Positions 53,266-62,513 of a stretch of 64,000 bases of DNA are shown one piece after another. Every line of letters starts with the position of its first letter. Positions within the stretch are counted from its first letter, which is position 1. A model generated the notes under the pieces. It saw nothing but the letters and a program-made list of their open reading frames with translations. It was not told the DNA's origin and ran no database searches. The stretch spans positions 80,886-144,885 of the forward strand of contig NZ_JBLGTV010000007.1 of NCBI RefSeq assembly GCF_047468865.1, read 5' to 3'. Source of the DNA: Castellaniella hirudinis_A. Lineage in GTDB: Bacteria > Pseudomonadota > Gammaproteobacteria > Burkholderiales > Burkholderiaceae_B. The position numbers and the translations under genes are program-made.

Positions 53266-54375
53266 GTGTCCACCAGCCGGCGTCTGCGCCCTTTACTGCC
53301 TAACGAACCCAGCCTGAGCTTGTCGGCCGCCGAGCGGGCGTTGACCGAACAGCATTTGCTGCCGGTTCTGGCGCATGTCGAAGCCTGTTTTCTGGCCGTG
53401 CGGTTGCGCCTCGACCCCGAACTGCGGCGGCTGCAGCCGGTAAAATTAGGCAAGCCTTATCCATTGGGGCAGTGCCTGGAAATTGCCCGGGCGGTAAAGA
53501 AGCAACTGCGCGGTGTGGATCGGGACACCTTGCCCGCCGAGGCCGCCCGGGGCTTGAGCGCCTTGCGCGACTTCTTCGGCGCGGGCGGTTCGTTTCGCCT
53601 GGTGTGGGGCGATCTGCGCGGGCAGTTTTTCCAGAACGCTTTTCAGCTGGGCAGCCTGTATGTCGATGTGGCCAACGACACCGTCGTGCCGAGCAAGCCC
53701 AAGGTGGAAATCCTGCCTTTCGAGGCGGCGAATTTTGTCCCCATCACCAGTTTTACCCAGTTTCGCCAGGTGGCTGCGGACTACTGGCAAGATCAAATTT
53801 ATCCCAACCATGTGCTGCCCGAGCTTGCCCCGCATTGCCCGCTGATTCACGTCAGCCCAACCGGGGGCATCAAGCTGCATGAGGCCACGAAATACATGCT
53901 GGCCCTGACGCATGCGGATGCCTTTCGTCCCAGCGAGGCCGTGTTGCGCGATGTCCCCATGCCGGCGGCGCTGTTCAACCGGATATGCCGCCTGCTGACT
54001 GCGCATGGCTATAATCTGCCCGCCGATGCCGCTCAGGGGCGGCGGCTTGCCTTGCAGCGCTGCAGCCAGTTTCGCGCCAAGCGCCTGCACCATCAGCCGG
54101 GGACTGCCCCCCAAGTGATTGCAGCCGTGCAGCAAATCAATCGTCAACTGGCCCAGGCCCGTTTTGCCCAGCGGCAACAGGAAAAACCCATGCCCACACT
54201 CAAGATTGACGATGTTGAATATGATCTGGACGGCCTCTCGGACGCAGCCAAGGCGCAGTTGCAAAGCATCCAGTTCGTTGACCAGGAACTCGCCCGCCTG
54301 CAGCGGCAAATCGCAGTCATGCAGACAGCGAGAAAATCCTATCTGGCTGCACTGAAAGCGGCGCTGCCGTCATAG
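53266..54375 (+). CDS. Unknown protein with a C-terminal DUF6447-like domain
   Basis: A 369-aa cytoplasmic-looking protein with a GTG start. Residues 1-300 are not recognised. Conserved-looking text includes PYPLGQCLEIARAVKKQLRG, ALRDFFGAGGSFRLVWGDLR and HVSPTGGIKLHEATKYMLAL. Residues about 308-369 (MPTLKIDDVEYDLDGLSDAA and KAQLQSIQFVDQELARLQRQ) match the small DUF6447 proteins I know from surface-glycan loci. An internal ATG at 54190 could also start that domain alone. It lies 60 bases after a surface protein gene and 42 before the O-glycosyltransferase. A role in making or modifying the surface protein is likely (inference). Confidence 0.65.
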   Translation: MSTSRRLRPLLPNEPSLSLSAAERALTEQHLLPVLAHVEACFLAVRLRLDPELRRLQPVKLGKPYPLGQCLEIARAVKKQLRGVDRDTLPAEAARGLSALRDFFGAGGSFRLVWGDLRGQFFQNAFQLGSLYVDVANDTVVPSKPKVEILPFEAANFVPITSFTQFRQVAADYWQDQIYPNHVLPELAPHCPLIHVSPTGGIKLHEATKYMLALTHADAFRPSEAVLRDVPMPAALFNRICRLLTAHGYNLPADAAQGRRLALQRCSQFRAKRLHHQPGTAPQVIAAVQQINRQLAQARFAQRQQEKPMPTLKIDDVEYDLDGLSDAAKAQLQSIQFVDQELARLQRQIAVMQTARKSYLAALKAALPS

Positions 54376-54416
54376 TCATCCTCCGGCCCCATCGCCATCA
54401 CCGCCCTGACCCGCCC

Positions 54417-57380
54417 ATGAAACCCAACCCGACACTCACCCTTGAACAAGCGCTGCAGCGTGGGATTGACTGCCACCGGGCGGGTGATCTGCCAGCGGCC
54501 GAGCGTGTTTATCGCGCAATTTTGGCGGTTGCGCCCCGCCATGCCGATGCCAACCACAATCTTGGTGTGCTGTTGGCGAAAACGGGGCCTTCCCAGGCCG
54601 CCTTGCCGTTTTTCAAGGCGGCCCTTGAGGCCAGCCCCCAGACCGAACAGTTTTGGGCCAGCTACGCCAATGGCTTGTGCCGGGCGGGCAGGGCCGACAC
54701 GGCGCGACAGGTGTTGGCGCTGGCCGAACAACGCGGCCTTGGCGGCCCCGCCATCCAGCAGGCCGCTGCGGCGGCCGGCGTCGGTGTCAACGCCAGCGTA
54801 CCGGCCGTCGCTTCAACCGGCGTCAGCGCCAGCGCACCGGCCACCGCTTCGGCCGACGCCAGCGCCAGCGCGTCAGTCGCCGCTTCGACCGCCGCCAGTG
54901 CCAGCGCGTTGGCCCCCGCGTTTCAGGCCCGCGATACCGGTCAATACCAGGCGGCGGCCCGCTGGCTTGAAGAATGGCTGCGGACGCACCCGGATGACGC
55001 GGCCGCCTTGGCGCTGCTGGCGCAAGTGCTGTTGCTGGATCAGCAGGACAAGCGCGCTGCCGACGTGCTGCGGCAGGCGCACGCCCTGGCGCCCGGTCTG
55101 CCTGCCGTCCAGCATAATCGTGTGCGCTTGGCGCTTAAAAGCAAGCAGTTCGACAGTGCGTTGGAAATCGCCGGGCAAACGCTTAAAGATGATCCCGACA
55201 ACCCCGAAACCTGGCTGATCTGCGCGGCGGCCTTAAGCGCCAAGCAGCGCGACGCCGAAGCCCTGGTGCTGGTCGACCGTGCGCTGCGGGCCCGGCCGTC
55301 TTACGCCGAGGCCTGGGCCAGCCGCGCCCTGATTAGCCAGCGCGCCGGCAACCGGGCCGGTGCGCTGGCCGACTTACAGAAGGCCCTGGCGCTGAAGCCG
55401 CACTTGTTGCAGTGCTGGCAGTTGGCCGCCAGTTTGCATTACGCCGATAACAACCTGGCGGCGGCGATCCATGCGCTGCGCAAAGCGCTGGAAATAGAAC
55501 CCCGCAATGTCCATGACATGGTGCGGCTGGGCGAATGCCTGCGGCAAAACAATCAGCTGGATGCCGCAGCCGCCTTGTTCGAGCGCGCCGTATCCATCGC
55601 CCCCGCCGCGCCCGCCGCGTGGGCTGGCCTGGGCACCGTGCTGCACGCGGCCGGGCAGTTTGAAAAAGCCCGGACAGCCTACGACACCGCTTTGCGCTTA
55701 CAGCCCGATCAGCCCGAAGTCCTGCATAACCTGGGGGCGATGGCAAAAGAGGGCGAGTCCTGGGAGGCCGCGCTGGCCTACTTTGAGCAGGCGTCGCAAA
55801 GGGATCCCAAACGGGTGCAGTTTCTGGTCAGCAAAGGGCAGGCGTTGCTGAAACTGCGGCGTCCGCCCGCTGAAGTCGAGGCGGTGATCCAGCAGGTTTT
55901 TGCCCTTGCGCCCGGGCACGAGGCCGGCCTGGGCTTGCTGGGCGAGTTGAACAAAGCAATCGGCCGGTTCGCCGATGCGGTCACCTGCTTTCGCCAGGCT
56001 TTGGCTAAAAACCCGCAATCGGCCCATGCCAACGCGGCCTTGGGCGCGCTGCTGAAAGATGTGGACGACTCCATCGCCGAAGCGGAAACCTATTTATCGC
56101 GTGCGGTGGCGCTCGACCCAGACAAAATCGGCTTTCTTAGCGGGTTGCTGTTTGCGCGCAATTACCTGGCCGACCAGACCCCGGCCCAGCGCTTGCAAGA
56201 AGCCCGGCGATATGGCCTGCTGGCCAGCCGGAAGGCGCGGCAGGCGTTGGCCGGCGCGCCGCAGACTACCCCGGCGCGCTTGCGGGTGGGCTTGGTGTCG
56301 GGCGACCTGCGCGACCATCCGGTGGGCTATTTTCTGGACAGTTTTTTGCCTTATTTGGACCGCGACCGGCTGGAATTGATCGCTTACCCCACCCACCATG
56401 ACACCAGCGCCTTGACGAATCGCCTGCGCGCCCGGATGAGTGCCTGGACGCCGCTGCATGGTAAAAGCGATGCCTGGGCCGCAAAGCAGATTGCCGACGA
56501 CAATATCCATGTTTTGCTGGATTTGTCCGGCCATACCAAGCGCAACCGCCTGCCCGTCTTTGCCTGGCGGCCGGCCCCTGTGCAGGCCAGTTGGCTGGGT
56601 TATTTTGCCACCACGGGCGTGGAGCAGATGGATTTTCTGCTGGGCGACCCGCATGTCACCCCGGCGTCCGAAGCCGCGCATTTCAGCGAGCGCATCTGGC
56701 CCTTGCCCGAAAGCTATCTGTGCTTCGGCCCGCCCGCGTTCGATTTGGACGTCAACCCTCTGCCCGCCCTGGCTGCCGGGCAGATTACTTTCGGCTGTTT
56801 CAATAACCTGACCAAGATGAACGATGCCGTGGTGGCGCTGTGGGCGCGGGTGCTGGCGGCCGTCCCCGCGTCGCGGCTGTTTCTGAAAACCAAACAACTG
56901 GCCGATGACCAGCAGCGCCAGCGCGTCGTCCAACGTTTTGCCGCGCACGGGGTGCCGGCGGATCGCTTGGTGCTGGAAGGCCCTTCGGATCGGGCGGAAC
57001 TGCTGGCTGCCTACCACCGGGTGGATATGGCGCTGGATCCTTTCCCTTACCCCGGCGGGACGACCAGCGCCGAAGCCATCTGGATGGGCGTGCCGGTATT
57101 GACCCGGCGCGGCGACTGTTTTCTATCGCATGTGGGGGAAAGTATTGCGTACAATGCGGGCTTGCCGCAGTGGATTGCCCGGGACGATGCCGATTACATC
57201 GCCAAGGCGGCGGCGTTCGCCCAGGATGTCCCGCGTCTGGCCAGCCTGCGCGCCGGCCTGCGCCAGCAGGCACTGGCGTCGCCCCTGTTCGATGCGCCCC
57301 GTTTTGCCCGCCACTTTGAACAAGCCCTGTGGGGGATGTGGCACAGCGTCGTCAACCAGCAAAAAGACACACAAGCATGA
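54417..57380 (+). CDS. TPR-containing SPINDLY/OGT-type O-glycosyltransferase
   Basis: A 987-aa cytoplasmic protein. TPR repeats fill residues 1-110 and about 165-600 (AAERVYRAILAVAPRHADAN, AIHALRKALEIEPRNVHDMV), split by an Ala/Ser/Thr-rich stretch at about 118-165. The catalytic region (621-970) is of family GT41: LRVGLVSGDLRDHPVGYFLD, IHVLLDLSGHTKRNRLPVFA, RPAPVQASWLGYFATTGVEQ, FGCFNNLTKMNDAVVALWAR, DPFPYPGGTTSAEAIWMGVP. The family attaches a sugar from a nucleotide donor to Ser/Thr of proteins. The probable targets are the Ser/Thr-rich surface proteins coded upstream (inference). Its end overlaps the UDP-xylose synthase start by 4 bases. Confidence 0.88.
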   Translation: MKPNPTLTLEQALQRGIDCHRAGDLPAAERVYRAILAVAPRHADANHNLGVLLAKTGPSQAALPFFKAALEASPQTEQFWASYANGLCRAGRADTARQVLALAEQRGLGGPAIQQAAAAAGVGVNASVPAVASTGVSASAPATASADASASASVAASTAASASALAPAFQARDTGQYQAAARWLEEWLRTHPDDAAALALLAQVLLLDQQDKRAADVLRQAHALAPGLPAVQHNRVRLALKSKQFDSALEIAGQTLKDDPDNPETWLICAAALSAKQRDAEALVLVDRALRARPSYAEAWASRALISQRAGNRAGALADLQKALALKPHLLQCWQLAASLHYADNNLAAAIHALRKALEIEPRNVHDMVRLGECLRQNNQLDAAAALFERAVSIAPAAPAAWAGLGTVLHAAGQFEKARTAYDTALRLQPDQPEVLHNLGAMAKEGESWEAALAYFEQASQRDPKRVQFLVSKGQALLKLRRPPAEVEAVIQQVFALAPGHEAGLGLLGELNKAIGRFADAVTCFRQALAKNPQSAHANAALGALLKDVDDSIAEAETYLSRAVALDPDKIGFLSGLLFARNYLADQTPAQRLQEARRYGLLASRKARQALAGAPQTTPARLRVGLVSGDLRDHPVGYFLDSFLPYLDRDRLELIAYPTHHDTSALTNRLRARMSAWTPLHGKSDAWAAKQIADDNIHVLLDLSGHTKRNRLPVFAWRPAPVQASWLGYFATTGVEQMDFLLGDPHVTPASEAAHFSERIWPLPESYLCFGPPAFDLDVNPLPALAAGQITFGCFNNLTKMNDAVVALWARVLAAVPASRLFLKTKQLADDQQRQRVVQRFAAHGVPADRLVLEGPSDRAELLAAYHRVDMALDPFPYPGGTTSAEAIWMGVPVLTRRGDCFLSHVGESIAYNAGLPQWIARDDADYIAKAAAFAQDVPRLASLRAGLRQQALASPLFDAPRFARHFEQALWGMWHSVVNQQKDTQA

Positions 57381-58315
57381 CAATGACCATCCTGGTGACC
57401 GGGGGTGCCGGTTTTTTGGGTTCGCACTTATGTGAAAGGCTGCTGCAAGATGGCCACGAGGTCATCTGTGTCGATAATTTTTATACCGGCAGCAAAGACA
57501 ATATCCGCCACCTGTTGGCCCACCCGCGTTTCGAGCTGATCCGCCACGATGTCTGGCTGCCTTTGTACATCGAGGTCGACCGCATCTTCAATCTGGCTTG
57601 CCCCGCCAGCCCGGTGCATTATCAAAACGACCCGATCGCCACCGTCAAGACATCGGTCTTGGGGGCCATCAATATGCTGGGGCTGGCCAAACGCCGCAAG
57701 GCCCGCATCCTGCAGGCGTCCACCAGCGAGGTCTATGGCGACCCGCAAGTGCATCCGCAGCCCGAAGCCTACTGGGGCCATGTCAACAGCATTGGCCCCA
57801 GGGCCTGCTACGACGAGGGCAAACGCTGCGCCGAAACCCTGTTTTTCGATTATCACCGCCAAGCCAAGGTGGATATCCGGGTGGTGCGGATTTTTAATAC
57901 TTACGGCCCCCGGATGCACCCCCATGACGGCCGGGTCGTCAGCAATTTCATCGTCCAGGCGCTTAAGGGAGACCCCATCACCCTGTACGGCGATGGCAGC
58001 CAGACCCGGTCTTTTTGCTATGTGGACGATCTGATTGAAGGCATGACGCGGATGATGGATCAAGACGCGGTCATCGGCCCGGTCAATCTGGGAAACCCCA
58101 GCGAATTCACCATCCGCCAGCTGGCCGAAACCGTGCTGCGCCTGACGGGTTCGCGCAGCACGCTGGAATACCGCCCCCTGCCGCAAGACGACCCCGCGCA
58201 GCGCCAGCCGGACATCGCCAAAGCCGCCGCCGCCCTGGATTGGACGCCGTATGTCGCACTGGAAGACGGTCTGGAAAAGACCATTGATTATTTCAAGAAG
58301 ACCTTAAACCAATGA
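57377..58315 (+). CDS. UDP-glucuronate decarboxylase (UDP-xylose synthase)
   Basis: A 312-aa short-chain dehydrogenase/reductase that converts UDP-glucuronate to UDP-xylose using bound NAD. It has the nucleotide motif TGGAGFLGSHLCERL, the family segments DNFYTGSKDNIRHL and RHDVWLPLYIEVDRIFNLAC, PASPVHYQNDPIATVKT, and the catalytic Tyr/Lys in RACYDEGKRCAETL. RIFNTYGPRMHPHDGRVVSN is also typical. Its substrate is the product of the dehydrogenase at the end of this operon. The start and stop overlap both neighbours by ATGA. Confidence 0.92.
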   Translation: MTMTILVTGGAGFLGSHLCERLLQDGHEVICVDNFYTGSKDNIRHLLAHPRFELIRHDVWLPLYIEVDRIFNLACPASPVHYQNDPIATVKTSVLGAINMLGLAKRRKARILQASTSEVYGDPQVHPQPEAYWGHVNSIGPRACYDEGKRCAETLFFDYHRQAKVDIRVVRIFNTYGPRMHPHDGRVVSNFIVQALKGDPITLYGDGSQTRSFCYVDDLIEGMTRMMDQDAVIGPVNLGNPSEFTIRQLAETVLRLTGSRSTLEYRPLPQDDPAQRQPDIAKAAAALDWTPYVALEDGLEKTIDYFKKTLNQ

Positions 58316-59523
58316 CGCCGACCCTGATCCCGGCCCCCTGCCCAGTGTGCGCCCATCGCGTGGCCGCCCCCTTCTTCAACGGCGGTCGGCACGCCTTGGC
58401 CACCCTGGGATGGCCAGCCAGCGCCGCCGAAGCGCAAGCCATGCCGCGCCATCCCCAGCATTTTGTGCAGTGCCCCCGATGCACGCACGTCTGGAACCAC
58501 GCCTTTACCTACGACGCGATTCCGTATCAGGACAACCCCAACCGGATGTACAACAAGGGCGGCATCTGGAAAGGCCATCTGGCGGCCACGCGTGAACTGG
58601 TCTTGCGGCAGCTGCCCCAGGCGCCCACGGTGGTGGACATCGGCTGCGGCGAAGGCCATTTTGTGCGCGGGCTTGCCGAAGCCCGCCACCGGATTGGACG
58701 TTTCGTGGGGTTCGACCCCAGCGCCGCCCCCGAAACCGGGCATGGTGTAGAGTTTCACGCCGCGTACTTCAAACCCCTGCAACATATGCCGGATTATGCG
58801 CCCGATGCGGTGATTATCCGTCACGTGCTGGAACACCTGACCGATCCCGCCGCCTTGCTGGAAGAACTGGCCTGGGGGGCCGCCAGTCAAGAAAACCCCT
58901 GCTGGCTGTTTGCCGAAGTCCCCTGCATTGACCGGGTGCTGACGACCGGGCGGCTGGCCGACTTTTTTTACGAGCACGTGTCTCATTTCACCACCCGCGC
59001 TTTTCGCACACTGATGGCGCGCGCGGGCGATCTGGTCGAACTGGCCCACGGCTACGACGGCGAAGTGGTCTACGCCTTGGTCAAACTGGGCGTGCCCGCG
59101 ACCCTGCGGCAACAGGCCCGGGCCGCGGAACACTTTGCCCATGCGGCCGACCGCAGCCGCGGCACAATCGGCCGCCAGCTGGATGCCCTGTCGGCCAGCG
59201 GCAAACGGGTGGCCATCTGGGGCGGCACCGGCAAAGCTGCGGCCTTCATCCATCAGTTTGGGGCCGATGCCGGCCGTTTCCCCCTGGTGGTGGATTCCGA
59301 CCCCGAAAAAGCCGGCACGTTTGTGCCTGGCGCCGGGCAGGAAATTGTCTTCAGGGACGTGCTGAAAACCGCCCCTGCTCAGGTGGTGATCATCCCGACG
59401 CAGTGGCGGGCAAAAGACATCGTGGCCGAGATGGCCCGCGAAAACATCACCGCCGCGCAGGTGCTGATCGAACACAACGGCAAATTGCTGGATTTCCATC
59501 TCGACGCGCATCCATACCAATGA
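58312..59523 (+). CDS. Sugar C-methyltransferase-like SAM enzyme
   Basis: A 403-aa cytoplasmic protein in the three-part form known from C-methyltransferases of deoxysugars. The N-terminal zinc-type motif has paired cysteines (PCPVCAHRVA and FVQCPRCTHVW). The SAM domain has TVVDIGCGEGHFVRGLAEA and AVIIRHVLEHLTDPAALLEE. The C-terminal Rossmann-like domain has GKRVAIWGGTGKAAAFIHQF and PLVVDSDPEKAGTFVPG. It is translationally coupled on both sides (ATGA overlaps). It may methylate the sugar nucleotide or the attached sugar. An exact substrate cannot be assigned. Confidence 0.82.
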   Translation: MTPTLIPAPCPVCAHRVAAPFFNGGRHALATLGWPASAAEAQAMPRHPQHFVQCPRCTHVWNHAFTYDAIPYQDNPNRMYNKGGIWKGHLAATRELVLRQLPQAPTVVDIGCGEGHFVRGLAEARHRIGRFVGFDPSAAPETGHGVEFHAAYFKPLQHMPDYAPDAVIIRHVLEHLTDPAALLEELAWGAASQENPCWLFAEVPCIDRVLTTGRLADFFYEHVSHFTTRAFRTLMARAGDLVELAHGYDGEVVYALVKLGVPATLRQQARAAEHFAHAADRSRGTIGRQLDALSASGKRVAIWGGTGKAAAFIHQFGADAGRFPLVVDSDPEKAGTFVPGAGQEIVFRDVLKTAPAQVVIIPTQWRAKDIVAEMARENITAAQVLIEHNGKLLDFHLDAHPYQ

Positions 59524-60686
59524 AAATCGCCATTGCGGGCACTGGATATGTGGGCTTGTCCAATGCGATACTGCTGGCGCAGCGCCATCAGGTCGTGGCG
59601 CTGGACGTGCTGCCGCAAAAAATGGCCCTGCTTAATCGAAAACAATCACCCGTGGACGATGCGGATATCCAGCATTTCTTGAGCCATGAACCGCTGGATT
59701 TGCGTGCCACAATCAACCCGCAAGACGCCTATGCCGAGGCTGATTTTGTGATGATTGCCACCCCCACCGATTATGACCCCGAAACCGGCGGCTTCAATAC
59801 AAAATCAATAGAGGCCGTGGTGCGCGATGTCTTGGCCATCAACCCACAGGCCACGATGGTGATCCGCTCGACCGTGCCCGTGGGGTACTGCAACGGCCTC
59901 CGTGCGGCATTCAACACCCAAAACATCATTTTTTCGCCGGAATTCCTGCGCGAAGGCAGGGCGCTGCACGATAACCTGTACCCGTCGCGCATTGTGGTGG
60001 GAGAACGATCCGCCCGCGCCGAAACCTTTGCCCGGCTGCTGCAACAAGGGGCGCGCAAACAGGATATCCCCACGCTGCTGACCGACAGCACCGAAGCCGA
60101 AGCCATCAAGCTGTTTTCCAATACGTATTTGGCCATGCGCGTCGCGTATTTCAACGAGCTGGATACCTACGCCGCCAGGCACGGCCTGGACACGCGCCAG
60201 ATGATTGAAGGCGTTTGCCTGGATCCGCGTGTCGGCACGCATTACAACAATCCCAGCTTTGGCTATGGCGGCTATTGCCTGCCCAAAGACACCCGGCAAC
60301 TGTTGGAAAACTACCGTGAAGTCCCGCAAAACCTGATTCAAGCGATTGTCGAATCCAACGCAACTCGCAAAGACTTTATCGCCGCCGAAATTCTGGCCAA
60401 AAACCCCCGTCGTGTCGGCGTGTATCGCCTGATCATGAAATCCGGGTCGGATAACTTCCGCGAATCAAGCGTTTTAAGCATCATCGAGCGGCTTGAGGCA
60501 GCCGGTGTGGGCATCGTGATTTACGAACCCCTGATCTCGGCATCGAAATTCGGCAATGCCCATGTGGAAAACGACCTGGACACGTTTAAACGCACCACGG
60601 ACGTCATCATCGCCAATCGGCTGACCGCAGACCTGAATGATGTGAAAACCAAAGTGTATACCCGCGATTTGTTCGGCGAGGGGTAG
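59520..60686 (+). CDS. ugd: UDP-glucose 6-dehydrogenase
   Basis: A 388-aa enzyme that oxidises UDP-glucose twice to UDP-glucuronate with NAD. The Rossmann motif is MKIAIAGTGYVGLSNAILLA; VMIATPTDYDPETGGFNT, STVPVGYCNG and FSPEFLREGRALHDNLYPSR follow. The catalytic Cys lies in PSFGYGGYCLPKDTRQLL. The shorter form and sequence match the Ugd type in enterobacterial capsule loci. It feeds the UDP-xylose synthase two genes upstream. It ends the operon, and the Rpn array follows after about 250 bases. Confidence 0.93.
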   Translation: MKIAIAGTGYVGLSNAILLAQRHQVVALDVLPQKMALLNRKQSPVDDADIQHFLSHEPLDLRATINPQDAYAEADFVMIATPTDYDPETGGFNTKSIEAVVRDVLAINPQATMVIRSTVPVGYCNGLRAAFNTQNIIFSPEFLREGRALHDNLYPSRIVVGERSARAETFARLLQQGARKQDIPTLLTDSTEAEAIKLFSNTYLAMRVAYFNELDTYAARHGLDTRQMIEGVCLDPRVGTHYNNPSFGYGGYCLPKDTRQLLENYREVPQNLIQAIVESNATRKDFIAAEILAKNPRRVGVYRLIMKSGSDNFRESSVLSIIERLEAAGVGIVIYEPLISASKFGNAHVENDLDTFKRTTDVIIANRLTADLNDVKTKVYTRDLFGEG

Positions 60687-60941
60687 GGGGCGTTGGTAGG
60701 GCGGGCGTGGTGTGGATCGCTGCTTATTATGGATTGAAAATCCGCAGTCGCCGAGGCGGGGTGCTTGAGCTGCGCCAATCCCCCCGGTTAATACATTGGC
60801 CGTCTGAACCGCGCAGGTTTGACTGCGTCAATACGAAACAGTCATACCATCACGACAATCCGTGACATTTTTAGCCGTCAGGATTTTTCCGGGATAGTGG
60901 TTTGCCGGGCTGGCATTCACAATGGCTGCACCCTGTTTTGG
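60687..60941. other. Intergenic region leading into the Rpn array
   Basis: No gene is seen. From about 60843 to the ATG at 60942 the sequence (ATACCATCACGACA and onward to ACCCTGTTTTGG) is almost the same as that upstream of the copies at 62514, 63978 and, on the minus strand, 34476. The repeated unit therefore includes about 100 bases upstream of the start. Confidence 0.7.
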
Positions 60942-62216
60942 ATGCCCGCCATGTCTCCCCGCCGTCCGCGCCCGGCCTTGCCGCCGCCTGGTTCGTCTTC
61001 GTCGCTGTCATCGACTTCGCCATTGCTATTGGCACCGTCTTCGTCATCACTATCGGCATCGGCCTCGGCATCGGCATTGCCTTTGTCATCATCGCCGCTG
61101 CGGCAGCATGACCCCGCTTCGGTTGATCACGCCACATCCCCCGACTCGCCGGAGCCAGACACCCAGGCCCGCAACGACTACGACAGCCCCTGGAAAGAGG
61201 CGCTAGAATTATTCTTCCCGCAGGCCATCCAGCTGCTGGCCCCGGACTTATACGCGCTGGTCGATTGGGCAGCCCCGATTGGGTTCCTGGATAAGGAATT
61301 GCAGGCCATCCGACATGCGGCGGTTCCATCCAAAGGCCGCAAAATGGTGGACAAGCTGGTCAAGGTACGGCTATTGTCCGGGCATCCCGCGTACTTGCAG
61401 GTGCACCTGGAAGTCCAGGGGCGGCTGGCCACCGAGGCGGATTTTCGGGCGTTTTCCTGGCGCGTCTTCCAGTACCACACGCTGTTGCAGATTCGTGAAA
61501 TGCGCCGGCAGAGTCTGGCGACCCCGCCGCCCATCTACAGCCTGGGGATACTGATCGACCAGCCAGGCGTTGAAGAACCACCGGTCACGCAGCTGGTTCA
61601 CCGAGATAAGTACCTGTCGCAAAAGACCGAATTCGTCTTTCCGGTTGTAGAATTAAGGCAATGGGCCAATCGTCTGGATGACTTGGATGCACTGGCCCCG
61701 CACAACCCGTTCGCGGTGTTCGTGATGGCGCAAATCCAGGCGTCCCGGCACCCGGACAAGGCCACGCGGCTGCGGCCTTTGATCGACTTGGTGCGACGCT
61801 TGTACGGCTATGGCTACGACCGGGATCGAATTGGTCAACTGGTGCGCCTGGTGGAATGGGTGATTCGCCTGCCCACCGATTTGGAAACCGATTACTTGCA
61901 GGCTGCCCGGCAGCTGGAACAGGAGCATGAGATGAGCTACGTGACGATTGCCGAGCGGGTGTATACCCAGCAAGGGCTGAAGATGGGGATTGAACAGGGT
62001 ATTGAACAGGGTATTGAGCGGGGGATCGAGCAAGGCATTGAGCGGGGCATTGAGCAAGGCCAGGCCAATCTGTTGCTGCGCTTGGTCGAACGCCGCTTTG
62101 GCGCACAAGCCGACGACGTCCATGAAAAAATCCGTTCGGCCAACAGCGCCCAGTTGGAAGCGTGGTCATTGAATTTTGTGGACGCCCAGGTCTTGGATGA
62201 CGTGTTCAAGGATTAA
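60942..62216 (+). CDS. Rpn-family nuclease (recombination-promoting nuclease / putative transposase), array copy 1
   Basis: A 424-aa cytoplasmic protein from ATG 60942. A Ser/Ala/Pro-rich segment (about residues 12-50) precedes the PD-(D/E)XK-type core: NDYDSPWKEALELFFPQAIQ, KMVDKLVKVRLLSGHPAYLQ and VHLEVQGRLATEADFRAFSW, with Asp and the Glu-x-Gln catalytic pair. A helical part follows, then six GIEQ/GIER units from about residue 350, then a DUF4351-like end (LLLRLVERRFGAQADDVHEK). Relatives nick or degrade DNA and have been linked to RecA-independent recombination and phage defence. It is intact. An internal ribosome-binding site and start lie at 61921-61932. It follows ugd in direction but has its own repeated leader. 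Confidence 0.88.
   Translation: MPAMSPRRPRPALPPPGSSSSLSSTSPLLLAPSSSSLSASASASALPLSSSPLRQHDPASVDHATSPDSPEPDTQARNDYDSPWKEALELFFPQAIQLLAPDLYALVDWAAPIGFLDKELQAIRHAAVPSKGRKMVDKLVKVRLLSGHPAYLQVHLEVQGRLATEADFRAFSWRVFQYHTLLQIREMRRQSLATPPPIYSLGILIDQPGVEEPPVTQLVHRDKYLSQKTEFVFPVVELRQWANRLDDLDALAPHNPFAVFVMAQIQASRHPDKATRLRPLIDLVRRLYGYGYDRDRIGQLVRLVEWVIRLPTDLETDYLQAARQLEQEHEMSYVTIAERVYTQQGLKMGIEQGIEQGIERGIEQGIERGIEQGQANLLLRLVERRFGAQADDVHEKIRSANSAQLEAWSLNFVDAQVLDDVFKD
61932..62216 (+). CDS. Internal RpnS-type ORF of array copy 1
   Basis: ATG 61932 (MSYVTIAERVYTQQG) lies six bases after AGGAG (61921-61925), within and in frame with the long gene. The product would be 94 aa, with six 4-residue units and the DUF4351-like end. 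It corresponds to the small antitoxin form described for other Rpn proteins. That it is translated here is inference. Confidence 0.5.
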   Translation: MSYVTIAERVYTQQGLKMGIEQGIEQGIERGIEQGIERGIEQGQANLLLRLVERRFGAQADDVHEKIRSANSAQLEAWSLNFVDAQVLDDVFKD

Positions 62217-62513
62217 GTGTGTCACCGCGATTGCCTAATGCGTGGCCGGGAAAGACGGCGATACGCTTTTAGCACAAAACATTCTGAAACAAAGCTGCGG
62301 GCAGGGGATGAAGCAAGCCCCACGGGCAGATGGCAACGCAAATGGGATACTCCGGCTTAAGCAGATTTTGATTCTTGCCTGAATGTCATTCGATCAGGGG
62401 AAGGTCATAACGCGCATACCATCACGACAGTCAATGACATTTTTAGCCGTCAGGATTTCTCCGGGATAGTGGTTTTCCGGGCCGGCACCCACAATGGCTG
62501 CACCCTGTTTTGG
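62217..62513. repeat. Spacer of the Rpn tandem array, first copy
   Basis: A 297-base non-coding spacer (GTGTGTCACCGCGATTGCC and onward) that recurs at 63681-63977 with about three substitutions near the start. Together with the gene it forms a unit of 1464 bp. Related sequence lies on the minus strand at 34477-34745. Confidence 0.9.
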
